Shown here: piece after piece, positions 45,233 to 54,399 of the stretch
Layout of the letters: each line of letters starts with the position of its first letter
Position numbering within the stretch: position 1 is the stretch's first letter
NCBI RefSeq assembly: GCF_900100455.1
Contig: NZ_FNCV01000001.1
Location: 475,093-539,092, forward strand
DNA: 64,000 nucleotides
From: Roseospirillum parvum
Lineage (GTDB): Bacteria; Pseudomonadota; Alphaproteobacteria; Rhodospirillales; Rhodospirillaceae
Direction: 5' to 3'
The notes under the pieces: model-generated
Databases searched by the model: none
What the model was told of the DNA's origin: nothing
Seen by the model: only the letters and a program-made list of their open reading frames with translations
Translations under genes and position numbers: made by a program

Positions 45233-45531
45233 TGATACCAGACGGCGATCAGAGAAACTCACCGCCGGTTGGTGTGAATGAAAGGGGCTTTGGCCCTTTA
45301 CCCCCACCCCCGGATGAGCCAGGGGCTCCCCCGGACCCCCTCCATTCATTCATTGATCGCCGAGCGAGCGGAACGCTCGGGCTTGGGGGGTGCGCCAATG
45401 AAAGGCGGGGTCCGGGGAAGCCCTGCTTCCCCGGTGGGGGGTTGGGGGCAAAGCCCCCAGATCAAAGGCGCCCGGACCCCCAAGGGCTCGACCAAACCGC
45501 GATGAGTCCTGCTCATCGCCGGCTGGTATGA
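45233..45531. repeat. composite MITE-like element with inverted ends
   Basis: Left end TGATACCAGACGGCGATCAG (45233-45252) with its own inverted partner CCGCCGGTTGGTGTGA (to about 45278). Right end CTCATCGCCGGCTGGTATGA (45512-45531). Inside are inverted GC-rich modules (AAAGGGGCTTTGGCCCTTTA and a CCCGG...CCGGACCCCC module at about 45279-45345; mirrored at about 45408-45462). Same architecture as 23001-23362. No gene inside. Confidence 0.75.
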
Positions 45532-45557
45532 AGGCTGCAGGCCCAGGCTTTCGACGC

Positions 45558-45601
45558 AAAAACGCCCGATATCGGCTCCGTGCCGGTATCGGGCGTTTTC
45601 T
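45558..45601. terminator. bidirectional terminator after the DUF4167 gene
   Basis: AAAAACGCCCGATATCGG pairs with CCGGTATCGGGCGTTTTC around a short loop; on the minus strand it is followed by TTTTTGCG. It lies about 80 bases beyond the DUF4167 stop and ends the long minus-strand cluster. Confidence 0.85.
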
Positions 45602-45681
45602 TTGTCGGGCGCCGAGACGGGCCGTGGGCCGGCCGTGTGGGGGGGCGCTCAGTTGGCGGCGCGCCCTACCGCTTGGCCGGC

Positions 45682-46320
45682 TCAGGCCGAGGCGGCCTGA
45701 CGGTCGGGGTCGGACGGGGCGTCGGCGCCGTCATCGTCCTTCTGGGTCTCGGCGGCCGGCTTGCGGCTGCGCGTGGTGCGGCGGCGCGGACGGGGGGGGG
45801 CGTCGTCCTCGTCGCTCTCGGCCTTGCGCGGCGCCTCGGCGTCGTCCGGTTCCATGGCCAGGAAGGCGACGTTCTGGATGTCCTGGTGCGGTGCCTCGGC
45901 CTCGTCGGCCGGGCGCGGCGGGCGGGCGCGGTTCTCGGCGCGGCTGCGCCGGGGCGGGCGGCTGTCGGCGCTGGGTTGCTCGCCGCCCCGCTCCTGGTCG
46001 CGCTCGCCCTCCCGCTCGCGGCCCTGGGGCTCGCCGTCGCCGTCGGCGCGGCGCTCGGGGCGGGCGGTCGGCTGGCCGCTGTTGTGGCCGAGGCGGAAAT
46101 AGTGGTCGGCGTGCTGGAAGAAGTTCTCGGCCAGCACGCGGTCGCCCTGGCTCAGGGCGTCGCGGGCCAGCAGCAGGTATTTCTCCATCACCTGATGGGC
46201 GTTGCCGCGGATTTTCCCGGCCGGACCGTTGCTGTCGTAGGTCTGGTTGCGGCTGGCCGGTTTGCTGCCCTTCTGGGGGCGGGGGCGGGGGCGCCCTTTG
46301 GGATTGGAGCTTTTGGTCAT
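45682..46320 (-). CDS. DUF4167 domain protein
   Basis: A 212-residue protein. Residues of about 25-80 are the DUF4167 domain (SNGPAGKIRGNAHQVMEKYLLLARDALSQGDRVLAENFFQHADHYFRL). The remainder is a highly charged, disordered Arg/Asp/Glu/Pro tail with RPRRRTTRSRKP near the end. This domain is nearly confined to alphaproteobacteria and often follows prfA-prmC, as here. The basic N-terminus (KGRPRPRPQKG) suggests RNA or ribosome binding, which is inference. Start ATG 46320; a longer frame reaches 46461. Confidence 0.88.
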   Translation of the reverse strand: MTKSSNPKGRPRPRPQKGSKPASRNQTYDSNGPAGKIRGNAHQVMEKYLLLARDALSQGDRVLAENFFQHADHYFRLGHNSGQPTARPERRADGDGEPQGREREGERDQERGGEQPSADSRPPRRSRAENRARPPRPADEAEAPHQDIQNVAFLAMEPDDAEAPRKAESDEDDAPPRPRRRTTRSRKPAAETQKDDDGADAPSDPDRQAASA

Positions 46321-46899
46321 GGTCCCAACTTGATGTGTGGTGATCGGGTCATGGTGAAAGGAAGTGGGGGCGGTGGGGGCGATGCCGGTCCGGCGGCTGG
46401 AGGCTTCCGGGGCTGGGCCGGATCGATGGGCCGGGTATCGCTTTTCCTCAAGCTTCTCCATGCGGTACCGGGTGGCCTGTATGCCAAGCCCTGGTCCCGC
46501 GCCAGGATCGCCCCGGGCGATCCGGTTGGGTGCCGACCCGCACCTTCCGGCCGGCCGCTGCGGGCGGCGCCGGGTGGGCAGTCAAGCGGGGCAGTGTTCC
46601 TGTCGTCCCCTCCCGGGAGGCGGAGCGGTTCGGGCGGCGCCGGGCTGTCAGGGGTGTTCGAGGGGGTACTTGTGGCGGCCAATCCATGCCGCGTCCCCCT
46701 GGTTCCCGCTGTTTCGGCGCCTGCCTGAAGCCGGAAACGACGCTCCCATCCTGTCATCTTCCCAGGGGAGAATCGTCCGCCATCCCAGGCCTGTCCATCG
46801 ACAGCCGGCCCGCCCAATGGGCGCCCTGACCGACCGTTCATGGAGCATGTGGCATGGGGGGAACGTAGTGGCTTCGGGCAGCGATTCCAAGCCTTTTCG
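46321..46899. other. 579-bp gap between prmC and DUF4167 gene, no gene recognised
   Basis: Frames are open on both strands for 100-170 codons, but their products are low-complexity and look like composition effects. No tRNA, terminator or known RNA motif was recognised. The length is notable, since the same-strand cluster around it is otherwise tight. Confidence 0.5.
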
Positions 46900-47769
46900 T
46901 TACGCGGGCGATGGTTTTTTGCCGTTTTGCACAGGCTTATGGGCGAACACCAAGGCGCGGGGAATGCCCCCCAGATCGGGCCGCGTTTCCTGGTGGTGCC
47001 AGCCCATTTGCTCGGCCAGGGCGCGCACCGGGTCGGCCTGGCCCAGGCCCACTTCCAGGATCAGCCGACCGTCGGTGGCGAGGTGTCCGGCGGCCAGCGG
47101 CAGCAGGGCCCGATAGGCGTCGAGGCCGTCCGCTCCGCCGTCCAGCGCCCGCAGGGGATCGAAGCGGGCCACCTCCGGGGCCAGGGCGGCGATCTCGCCG
47201 GCCGGGATGTAGGGCGGGTTGCTGACGATCAGATCGGCCGGCGGCAGGGCGGCGGGAAAGGGGGCGTCGCCCCAGCCGCCGACCTTGAAGCGGGCCCGGT
47301 CGGCCAGATGGTTGCGGGCGGCGTTGCGGCGCGCCGTGGCCACCGCCTCGGGGTCGATGTCGAGGCCCAGTCCCCGGGCGTTGGGCAACTCGGCGAGCAG
47401 GGCGAGCAGCAGACAGCCGGTGCCGGTGCCCAGGTCGAGCACGCCATAAGGAGCGTGGCGCGGGCCGGGCAGGTGGGCCAGGGCGGCCTCGATCAGGGTT
47501 TCGCTGTCCGGGCGCGGATCGAGGGTGGCCGCGGAAAGCTCAAGCTCCAGGGTCCAGAAGCCGCGCCGACCGAGGATGCGGCTGACCGGCTCGCCGCTCA
47601 GGCGGCGCTCGGCCAGGGCTTCCAGGGCCTGTTGCGCCGCCGCCTCCAGCGGCCCGTCGCCGGGGCCGCCGGCGTGGGCGACCAGCAGACGGGCATCGAG
47701 GCGCGGGCTGCCCAGGCCGGCCTTGGCGAAGCGCCGGCTCAGGGTGGTGAGGGCGTCGGCGCGCTCCAT
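46900..47769 (-). CDS. prmC: release factor glutamine N5-methyltransferase
   Basis: A 289-residue SAM-dependent methyltransferase that methylates the Gln of the GGQ motif in release factors. SAM loop DLGTGTG at 112-118; catalytic NPPY at 184-187. The N-terminal helical domain (SPRLDARLLVAHA) binds the release factor. It starts 5 bases after prfA, its substrate's gene. Confidence 0.95.
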   Translation of the reverse strand: MERADALTTLSRRFAKAGLGSPRLDARLLVAHAGGPGDGPLEAAAQQALEALAERRLSGEPVSRILGRRGFWTLELELSAATLDPRPDSETLIEAALAHLPGPRHAPYGVLDLGTGTGCLLLALLAELPNARGLGLDIDPEAVATARRNAARNHLADRARFKVGGWGDAPFPAALPPADLIVSNPPYIPAGEIAALAPEVARFDPLRALDGGADGLDAYRALLPLAAGHLATDGRLILEVGLGQADPVRALAEQMGWHHQETRPDLGGIPRALVFAHKPVQNGKKPSPA

Positions 47770-47774
47770 CGGGA

Positions 47775-48839
47775 TCAGGCGATCTCGGCCAGTTGGGCGG
47801 CCTGATCCTCGGCCGTCAGGGCATCGACCATCTCGTCCAGCACCTGGCCCTGCATCATCGCCTCGATCTTGTACAGGGTCAGGTTGATGCGGTGGTCGGT
47901 GACCCGTCCCTGGGGGAAGTTGTAGGTGCGGATGCGCTCCGAGCGGTCGCCGCTGCCGACCTGCGAGCGCCGGCTTTCGGCGCGCTGGGCGTCGGCCTGG
48001 CGGCGCTGTTCGTCATAGAGCCGGGCGCGCAGCATGGTCATCGCCTTGGCCCGGTTCTTGTGCTGGCTTTTCTCGTCCTGGCACTGGACCACGATGCCGC
48101 TCGGCAGGTGGGTGATGCGGACCGCCGAATCGGTGGTGTTGACGTGCTGGCCGCCGGCCCCCTGGCTGCGGTAGGTGTCGACGCGCAGGTCCTTGTCCTC
48201 GACCGCGACATCGACCTCCTCGGCCTCGGGCAGCACGGCCACCGTGGCGGCCGAGGTGTGGATGCGCCCGCCCCCCTCGGTGACCGGGATGCGCTGCACC
48301 CGATGCACGCCGCTTTCGTACTTCAGGCGGGCGAACACGTCGCGCCCGGAGACCTGGCAGATGGCTTCCTTGATGCCCCCGATGTCGGTTTCGGTGCGGT
48401 CCATGACCTCCAGCCGCCAGCCCTTGAGGCCGGCGTAGCGCTCGTACATGCGCAAGAGCTCGGCGGCGAACAGGGCGGCTTCCTCGCCCCCGGTGCCGGC
48501 CCGCACCTCGAGGATGGCGTTGCGGGCATCGGCCTCGTCGCGCGGCAGCAGGCGCAGCTTCAGGGCGTGTTCCAGCTCCGGCAGGCGGGCCTTCAGGGCG
48601 CGCGCCTCTTCCTCGGCCAGGGCGCGCATTTCCGGATCGTCGAGCATCGCCTCGGCCTCGGCCAGGGCGGCGCGGGCCTGGGCCAGCTCGTCGATGGCGG
48701 CGACCACCGGAGCCAGCTCGGCCAGCTCGCGCGACATCCGGGCGAAGCTCTGGGAGTCCGAGGGCGGGTCACTCGCCAGCAGGGCCTGCAGTTCGTCATG
48801 GCGGGCCCGCACCCGGGCGAGCTTGTCATCAAGGCTCAT
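47775..48839 (-). CDS. prfA: peptide chain release factor 1
   Basis: A 354-residue RF1 reading UAA and UAG. The peptide-anticodon PVT is at 185-187 ([21 protein letters not shown]), and the catalytic GGQ at 229-231 ([17 protein letters not shown]). Its ATG overlaps the hemA stop by 4 bases. Confidence 0.97.
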   Translation of the reverse strand: MSLDDKLARVRARHDELQALLASDPPSDSQSFARMSRELAELAPVVAAIDELAQARAALAEAEAMLDDPEMRALAEEEARALKARLPELEHALKLRLLPRDEADARNAILEVRAGTGGEEAALFAAELLRMYERYAGLKGWRLEVMDRTETDIGGIKEAICQVSGRDVFARLKYESGVHRVQRIPVTEGGGRIHTSAATVAVLPEAEEVDVAVEDKDLRVDTYRSQGAGGQHVNTTDSAVRITHLPSGIVVQCQDEKSQHKNRAKAMTMLRARLYDEQRRQADAQRAESRRSQVGSGDRSERIRTYNFPQGRVTDHRINLTLYKIEAMMQGQVLDEMVDALTAEDQAAQLAEIA

Positions 48840-50122
48840 CGATCGGGCGGGCTTTCGGGATCGCTCGGGGTTTCGTCGAGGGGGAAGAGGCGGCGCAGCA
48901 GGGCTCGGGCCTCGGCCTCGAAGCCTTCCTCGGCCAGTTGGCGCAGGCCCTCGCTGGGGCCGTGCAGCAGGCGCTGGATGAGCCGCTCGGTGGTCCGCTC
49001 GGCGTCGTCGCCCAACTCGGCCAGGACCCGCCGGCGCTCCGCCTCGAAATGGCCGCGCAGGCCGACGATCAGCGGCACGGCGCCACGCTGGCGGCGGCTT
49101 TTCAGGACCTCGGCCACTTCCTGCTCGACCACCGTCCAGGCGGCCTGGGCGTTGGCCTCGCGGCGGCCCCGGTTCTGCTCGGCGATGCGCTCCAGGTCCT
49201 CCAGGGCGTAGAGGAAGGCGTTGTCGAGCCGCTCCACGGTCGGCTCCACGTCGCCCGGCAGACTGACGTCGATCAGGAAGATGGGGCGCTGGCGCCGCCG
49301 CCGCAGGACCTGGCGCAAGCCCTCCTCGGAGACCACCAGATGGCGGCCGCCGGTGCAGCAGACCACCACGTCGGCGCCCAGCATGGCCTCCTCGCGGGCC
49401 TCGAACTCGGCCACGTGGGCGCCCAGGCGGCGGGCCACGTCGCGGGCCCGGGTCTCGCGCGGGGCGGCGACGGTGAACTGGGCCAGGCCGCGCGACTTCA
49501 GGCTTTCGGCGACCAGCTCGCCCATCTCGCCGGCGCCCAGCAGCAGGCCGTTGAGGCCGGTCAACTCGCCGAACAGGTCCGAGGCCACCTGGATGGCGGC
49601 GGTGGCCACCGAGACCGGGCCCTCGGCGACGGCGGTTTCGGTGCGCACCCGCTTGGCGCAGGCGTAGGCGGCCTGGAACAGGCCGTCCAGGTCGGCATCC
49701 ACGTGGCCGGCTTCCTTGGCCACCTGATGGGCCGCCTTGACCTGACCCAGGATCTGCGGCTCGCCGACCACCATGCTGTCGAGCGAACTGGAGACCGCGA
49801 ACAGGTGCTTCAGCGCGGTGTCGGCGGTGTGCACGTAGAACGGATGGCCGCCCCGGGGCGCCTTGTCGCCGGCCCGCTCGAACAGCGCCTGACAGAGCAG
49901 GCGGCCGCTCGCCTCGGGGTGTTCGGCCAGACCGATCACCTCGACCCGGTCGCAGGTCGACAGGACCACGGCGCTCGACAGCTCGCTGGCGGCGCGCCAG
50001 GCGGCGAGCTGGGTCGGCGCCTCCATGTCCTCCACGAACAGGGCATCGCGCAGCGACAGCGGGCTGGTCCGGTGGTTGGCTCCGGCGATGACCAGACGGG
50101 AGATGAGGTCGGGCGCGCTCAT
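48836..50122 (-). CDS. hemA: glutamyl-tRNA reductase
   Basis: A 428-residue enzyme making glutamate-1-semialdehyde from Glu-tRNA, the first step of the C5 tetrapyrrole route. The catalytic Cys is C57 in STCDRVEV (usually STCNR(T/V)E; the Asn is Asp here). The family block [30 protein letters not shown] is present, then the NADPH domain ([20 protein letters not shown]) and a C-terminal dimerisation helix region. It lies between hisS and prfA; the hemA-prfA order is known in bacteria that use C5. Alphaproteobacteria generally make ALA by ALA synthase instead, so this gene is noteworthy. Confidence 0.93.
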   Translation of the reverse strand: MSAPDLISRLVIAGANHRTSPLSLRDALFVEDMEAPTQLAAWRAASELSSAVVLSTCDRVEVIGLAEHPEASGRLLCQALFERAGDKAPRGGHPFYVHTADTALKHLFAVSSSLDSMVVGEPQILGQVKAAHQVAKEAGHVDADLDGLFQAAYACAKRVRTETAVAEGPVSVATAAIQVASDLFGELTGLNGLLLGAGEMGELVAESLKSRGLAQFTVAAPRETRARDVARRLGAHVAEFEAREEAMLGADVVVCCTGGRHLVVSEEGLRQVLRRRRQRPIFLIDVSLPGDVEPTVERLDNAFLYALEDLERIAEQNRGRREANAQAAWTVVEQEVAEVLKSRRQRGAVPLIVGLRGHFEAERRRVLAELGDDAERTTERLIQRLLHGPSEGLRQLAEEGFEAEARALLRRLFPLDETPSDPESPPDR

Positions 50123-50141
50123 GGCGGGTCGGCTCCGGGGC

Positions 50142-51398
50142 TCATCGATCGGCCGGGCGATAGGCGGCCAGGGCGGGCAGCGGATCGGCCAGGGGCAGCG
50201 GGGTCTGCTCGCCGCTGTCCAGGTCGCGCAGGGTGGCCTCGCCCCGGGCCAGCTCGTCGTCGCCCAGGATCAGGGCGGCCCGGGCGTTCTGCCTGTTGGC
50301 CCGGTTGAGGCGCTTCTTCAGGTTGCCGCTGTAGCCCTGCTCGACCACATGGCCGGCCCGGCGCAGGGTTTCGGCCAGGGTCAGGGCGACCTTGTCGGCC
50401 GCCTCGCCGAGGGGCACCAGGACCAGCGGCCGGGGGGCGGCGGGCACGTCCTCGATCAGCATGGCCAGACGCTCGACCCCGGCCGCCCAGCCGACGCCGG
50501 GGATGGACGGCCCGCCCATGGTCTCGATCAGCCCGTCATAGCGCCCGCCGGCCAGCACCGTGCCCTGGGCGCCCAGGGCGTCGGTGGTGAACTCGAAGGC
50601 GGTGTGGCCGTAGTAGTCGAGCCCACGGACCAGCCGGGGATTGATCTCATAGGGGATGTCCAGCGCCTCCAGCCCCTGGCGCACGGCGGCGAAGAAGTCG
50701 GCCGCCGCCGGTGTCAGGTGGTCGGCCAGCGCCGGCGCGTCGGCCACCACCTGGCGGTCGCCGGGGTCCTTGGAATCGAGGATGCGCAAGGGGTTGCGCT
50801 CCAGCCGCTGGCGGCTGTCCTCGGACAGCGCGTCGACATGCCCGGACAGGTAGTCGACCAGGGCGGTGCGATAGTTGGCGCGGCTTTCGGTGTCGCCCAG
50901 GGTGTTGATCTCAAGCGTCACCCGGCCGGCGAGCCCGATCGCGGCGAGGATCGCCCGGGCGCAGGCCAGCACCTCGATGTCGGCCTGCGGGGTGGGTACG
51001 CCGATCAGCTCCACCCCGAACTGGTGGAACTGGCGCTGGCGCCCCTTCTGCGGCCGCTCGTGGCGGAACATGGGGCCGTTGTAGAAGGCCTTCACCGGCA
51101 GCGCCTGGGACAGCCCGTTGGAGATCACGGCGCGGGCGATGCCGGCGGTGCCCTCGGGGCGCAGGGTCAGGCTGTCGCCGCCCTTGTCGGCGAAGGTGTA
51201 CATCTCCTTGGTGACCACGTCCGAGGTTTCGCCCAGGGTGCGGGCGAACACCTCGGTGAACTCGAAGACCGGGGTGGCCATCTCGGCGAAGCCGTACAGG
51301 GCGGCGGTGTCGCGGGCCCGCTCGATGACCGCGCGATGGCGGCGCATGTCCTCGGGCAGCAGATCGTGGGTGCCGCGTACCGGTTGCAGGTTGGCCAA
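50142..51398 (-). CDS. hisS: histidyl-tRNA synthetase
   Basis: A 418-residue class II synthetase. N-terminus [18 protein letters not shown]; motif 2 [15 protein letters not shown]; HisA motifs [12 protein letters not shown] and [14 protein letters not shown]-terminal anticodon-binding domain ([28 protein letters not shown]). The start codon read here is TTG at 51398 (complement CAA), with GAGGA about 6 bases upstream. Confidence 0.96.
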   Translation of the reverse strand: MANLQPVRGTHDLLPEDMRRHRAVIERARDTAALYGFAEMATPVFEFTEVFARTLGETSDVVTKEMYTFADKGGDSLTLRPEGTAGIARAVISNGLSQALPVKAFYNGPMFRHERPQKGRQRQFHQFGVELIGVPTPQADIEVLACARAILAAIGLAGRVTLEINTLGDTESRANYRTALVDYLSGHVDALSEDSRQRLERNPLRILDSKDPGDRQVVADAPALADHLTPAAADFFAAVRQGLEALDIPYEINPRLVRGLDYYGHTAFEFTTDALGAQGTVLAGGRYDGLIETMGGPSIPGVGWAAGVERLAMLIEDVPAAPRPLVLVPLGEAADKVALTLAETLRRAGHVVEQGYSGNLKKRLNRANRQNARAALILGDDELARGEATLRDLDSGEQTPLPLADPLPALAAYRPADR

Positions 51399-51437
51399 GG
51401 GGGTCCTCGTCGTCTGGGGTCGAAAAAACGGGCCGGC

Positions 51438-52562
51438 TCAGTCGGCGGCGGTGCGCGCCGCCTTCATCTCGGCCGCCTTCTTTTCGCACAGGGCGACCAC
51501 GTGGTCCACCAGCCCGGCGTTGTCGATGTTGTGGTCGGCCACCCCGGCCACGTAGACCTTGTTGGACTGGCCCTCGGCGATGCCGCCGCCGGTCACCCCG
51601 ATGTCGGTCTCGCGGGCCTCGCCCGGGCCGTTGACCACGCAGCCGATGATCGACAGGCTCAATGGCTCGTCGATGTGCGACAGGCGCTCTTCCAGCAGGG
51701 CCACCGTCTTGACCACGTCGAAGCCCTGGCGGGCGCACGACGGGCAGGAGACGATGCGCACCCCGCGATGGCGCAGGTCGAGGCTTTTCAGCATCTCGAA
51801 GCCGGCCTTGACCTCTTCCACCGGGTCGGCGGAGAGGGAGACGCGCAAGGTGTCGCCGATGCCGGCCCACAGCAGGCTGCCGATGCCGATGGCCGACTTC
51901 ACGGTGCCGGCGCGCAGGCCGCCGGCCTCGGTGATGCCCAGGTGCAGGGGATAGTCGCAGGCCTCGGCCAGACCCTTGTAGGCGGCCACGGCGAGAAACA
52001 CGTCGGAGGCCTTGACCGAGATCTTGAACTCGAAGAAGTCCTCGTCCTCCAGCCAGCGGGCGTGCTCCAGCGCGCTGTCCACCAGGGCCTCGGGGCAGGG
52101 CTCGCCGTACTTTTCCAGCAGGTGCTTTTCCAGGCTGCCGGCGTTGACCCCGATGCGCATGGAACAGCCGTGGGCGCGGGCCGCGGCGACCACCTCGCGC
52201 ACCCGCTGGCGGTTGCCGATGTTGCCCGGGTTGATGCGCAGGCAGGCCGCCCCCGCCTCGGCCGCCTCGATGCCGCGCTGGTAGTGGAAATGGATGTCGG
52301 CCACCACCGGCACCTCGACCTCGCGGATGATTTCCTTCAGGGCCCGGGTCGAGGCCTCGTCGGGGCAGGAGACGCGCACGATGTCGGCGCCGGCCTGGGT
52401 CATGGCCTGGATCTGGGCCACCGTGCCGGCGACATCGGTGGTCCGCGTGTTGGTCATCGACTGGACGCTGATCGGCGCATCGCCGCCGACCGCCACCGGG
52501 CCGACCTTGATCTGCCGCGAGGGGCGCCGGGTGATGGTGCGGTAAGGGCGCAGGCTGCTCAT
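51438..52562 (-). CDS. ispG: 4-hydroxy-3-methylbut-2-en-1-yl diphosphate synthase
   Basis: A 374-residue [4Fe-4S] enzyme of the MEP isoprenoid pathway. Cluster cysteines C273 and C276 ([12 protein letters not shown]) and C308 ([11 protein letters not shown]) match the E. coli spacing. A TIM barrel precedes them ([26 protein letters not shown]). The start ATG 52562 ([18 protein letters not shown]) is chosen; the 40-residue upstream extension is Pro/Arg-rich and overlaps the promoter. Confidence 0.96.
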   Translation of the reverse strand: MSSLRPYRTITRRPSRQIKVGPVAVGGDAPISVQSMTNTRTTDVAGTVAQIQAMTQAGADIVRVSCPDEASTRALKEIIREVEVPVVADIHFHYQRGIEAAEAGAACLRINPGNIGNRQRVREVVAAARAHGCSMRIGVNAGSLEKHLLEKYGEPCPEALVDSALEHARWLEDEDFFEFKISVKASDVFLAVAAYKGLAEACDYPLHLGITEAGGLRAGTVKSAIGIGSLLWAGIGDTLRVSLSADPVEEVKAGFEMLKSLDLRHRGVRIVSCPSCARQGFDVVKTVALLEERLSHIDEPLSLSIIGCVVNGPGEARETDIGVTGGGIAEGQSNKVYVAGVADHNIDNAGLVDHVVALCEKKAAEMKAARTAAD

Positions 52563-52690
52563 GGGATCACCGCTGTCTTTCGAAAAGGTTGGGGGGCCGA
52601 AAGGAGGGGACTGGTCTCGGTTCGCGGGCGGCGGGCGCGGGGGCCGGGGAACGGGCCGGGCCGCTGGTCGCACGAAAGCCACGGGAAGGG

Positions 52691-52719
52691 GTTATAGACC
52701 ATTGGTGTCGCGCCGTCAC
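52691..52719 (-). promoter_or_regulatory. promoter upstream of ispG
   Basis: On the minus strand GTGACG (52719-52714) and TATAAC (52696-52691) are 17 bases apart. The start near 52684 gives a leader of about 120 bases before ispG, and separates ispG-hisS-hemA-prfA-prmC from the rodZ-like gene. Confidence 0.6.
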
Positions 52720-52774
52720 CGCCGGCGGCGAGCCCTTCCGGGAGGGGCCGGACTGGCCGGCAGATGCGGTTCGG

Positions 52775-54232
52775 TCAGCGGCGTTTCAAGTCCGCGGGGT
52801 CGAGCGAGACACCGCGCACCACCTCGCCCTGGGCCCCGATCGGCGGCACCGGCTGGCCGTCGACCTCGATCTCCATGCCGCCGGCGTTGCCGGTGATGAG
52901 GATCAGATTGTCGCGCGCCGGCACGGTGTAGCTGTCGCCCTGGCGCAGCAGACGGCTGGTCACCAGCTCGTCGCCCGCCTTGATCTGGAACCACACCCCC
53001 TGGCGGGCGTGGATGACCACCCGGCCGTCGCCGCCCTGGGCCAGCGGGCTGTCCGGGGCCGCCGGATCGGCTGGCACGGCGGGCAGGGTGGCGGGCCGGG
53101 TGGTGGGCTGGGTGGCGGGCTGGGCGGTGGGCCGGGTGGTGGACTGGGTGGCGGCGGCAGCGGGGGCTGTGTCGGCGGGGGCTGCGTCGGTGTTCGCCTG
53201 GGGCGCCGGTTCAGCCGGCGCGGCGGGGGGCTCGGCCGGGGCGGGCGAGTCGCCGGCGGCGTCGGTGGCCGGCTCGGGCACCGGCAGGCTGCTGGCGGCG
53301 GTGGCCGGGCGCGGCTCGGCGGCCTCGGCGGGCGGCGGCGGGGTGTCGGGGGTTTCGTCCCCGCTTTCTCCGCTGTCGGCGCCGGGCGTGCTTGCCGGCG
53401 CCGCCTCGGCCGTCGCGGCCGGCGGCTGGGGCGGATCGGCCAGGGGAATCGGGCGCGGTGCCGGCAGGGTCTGGGCCCCGGAGTCGGCGGAGCCGGTCGA
53501 TGGGGCGGGGTCTGCCGAAGCCACCGGAGCGGCGCCGTCCGTTGCCGAGGCCGGCGGGGCGGGGGCCTCGCTGGTGGGGGCCCCGTTGGGCACCGCGTCG
53601 GCCACCCCGTCGGTTGCCGTGCCAGCCGTGGCACCGGGCGTGGCGCCGGCCAGCGGTTCGGGCTCCGGCGGCGGGGCGTCCTCGTCGGGGTCGGCGCCAA
53701 TTTCAGGGCCGGTTTCGGGGCCGGATTCAGCCTCGGGCGTCCGGGTGGCCGGTGGCGCGGGGGCCGTTTCGTCGCCGCCGACCAGATCGGAGAAGCGGGC
53801 CGGCAGCTCGCCGACCATGGTTGCCAGATCGCTCTCGGCGGTGGCCAGGTACCATGCCCCGTAGCCCAGTCCGGCGACCAGCAGCCCGGCCAGGATCAGA
53901 CCGGGCCCGGGCAGCCGGCTTTCCGACGAGGGCACCGGAAAGTCGTTGCGGCTGGGGCCGGGGGCCATGCCCTCCTGCTTGAAGCGGCGCACCACCTCCT
54001 CGGCGTCGAGGCCCAGGTAGTCGGCATAGGAGCGCACGAAGCCGGCCGCGTAGGTGGCGCCGGGCAGGTCTTCGTAGCGGCCCTGCTCGATCGCCTCGAG
54101 ATGGGTCCGGCGAATGCGCAACACGGCGGCGACCTGACCCAGATCCTCGCCTTCGCGCTCGCGGGTGGCGGCCAACAGGGCACCGACCGAGCCCCGTTCG
54201 CCGGGGTCCCGATCAGCCGGGGACCAACTCAT
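52775..54232 (-). CDS. RodZ-like protein (HTH_25, TM, DUF4115)
   Basis: A 485-residue membrane protein. Residues of about 14-80 form an Xre-type helix-turn-helix (VGALLAATREREGEDLGQVAAVLRIRRTHLEAIEQGRYEDLPGATYAAGFVRSYADYLGLD), residues of about 108-132 a transmembrane helix (LILAGLLVAGLGYGAWYLA). Then comes a long Pro/Ala/Thr/Glu-rich periplasmic linker with RPTAQPATQPTTRPATLPA repeats, and a C-terminal DUF4115 domain (GRVVIHARQGVWFQIKAGDELVTSRLLRQGDSYTVPARDNLILITGNAGGMEIEVDG). RodZ couples MreB to the cell-wall machinery. The gene sits before ispG, its common neighbour. Confidence 0.88.
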   Translation of the reverse strand: MSWSPADRDPGERGSVGALLAATREREGEDLGQVAAVLRIRRTHLEAIEQGRYEDLPGATYAAGFVRSYADYLGLDAEEVVRRFKQEGMAPGPSRNDFPVPSSESRLPGPGLILAGLLVAGLGYGAWYLATAESDLATMVGELPARFSDLVGGDETAPAPPATRTPEAESGPETGPEIGADPDEDAPPPEPEPLAGATPGATAGTATDGVADAVPNGAPTSEAPAPPASATDGAAPVASADPAPSTGSADSGAQTLPAPRPIPLADPPQPPAATAEAAPASTPGADSGESGDETPDTPPPPAEAAEPRPATAASSLPVPEPATDAAGDSPAPAEPPAAPAEPAPQANTDAAPADTAPAAAATQSTTRPTAQPATQPTTRPATLPAVPADPAAPDSPLAQGGDGRVVIHARQGVWFQIKAGDELVTSRLLRQGDSYTVPARDNLILITGNAGGMEIEVDGQPVPPIGAQGEVVRGVSLDPADLKRR

Positions 54233-54399
54233 TGCGGGGTCCCCCTGGTCATCGCGGCCAACACGTCATCATGGCGAACACCTTGAAATCGCTCCCCCCT
54301 GGAACTGCGTGCGTGCAAAGGCTAGCAGAGTTGCCGACCTTGAGGCAACGCCACTGCCGAAACCGCGCGGCGCCGGGCCGCGCATGGCCCCTCGCCGGC

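Noticed and set aside
46317-46841. Minus-strand open frame of 174 codons upstream of the DUF4167 gene
   Set aside because: Low-complexity Pro/Gly/Arg product, no ribosome site, no recognisable domain; more likely noncoding.
50025-52697. Plus-strand open frame of 890 codons opposite hemA, hisS and ispG
   Set aside because: Shadow of three conserved enzymes; no domain, no ribosome site, low-complexity product.
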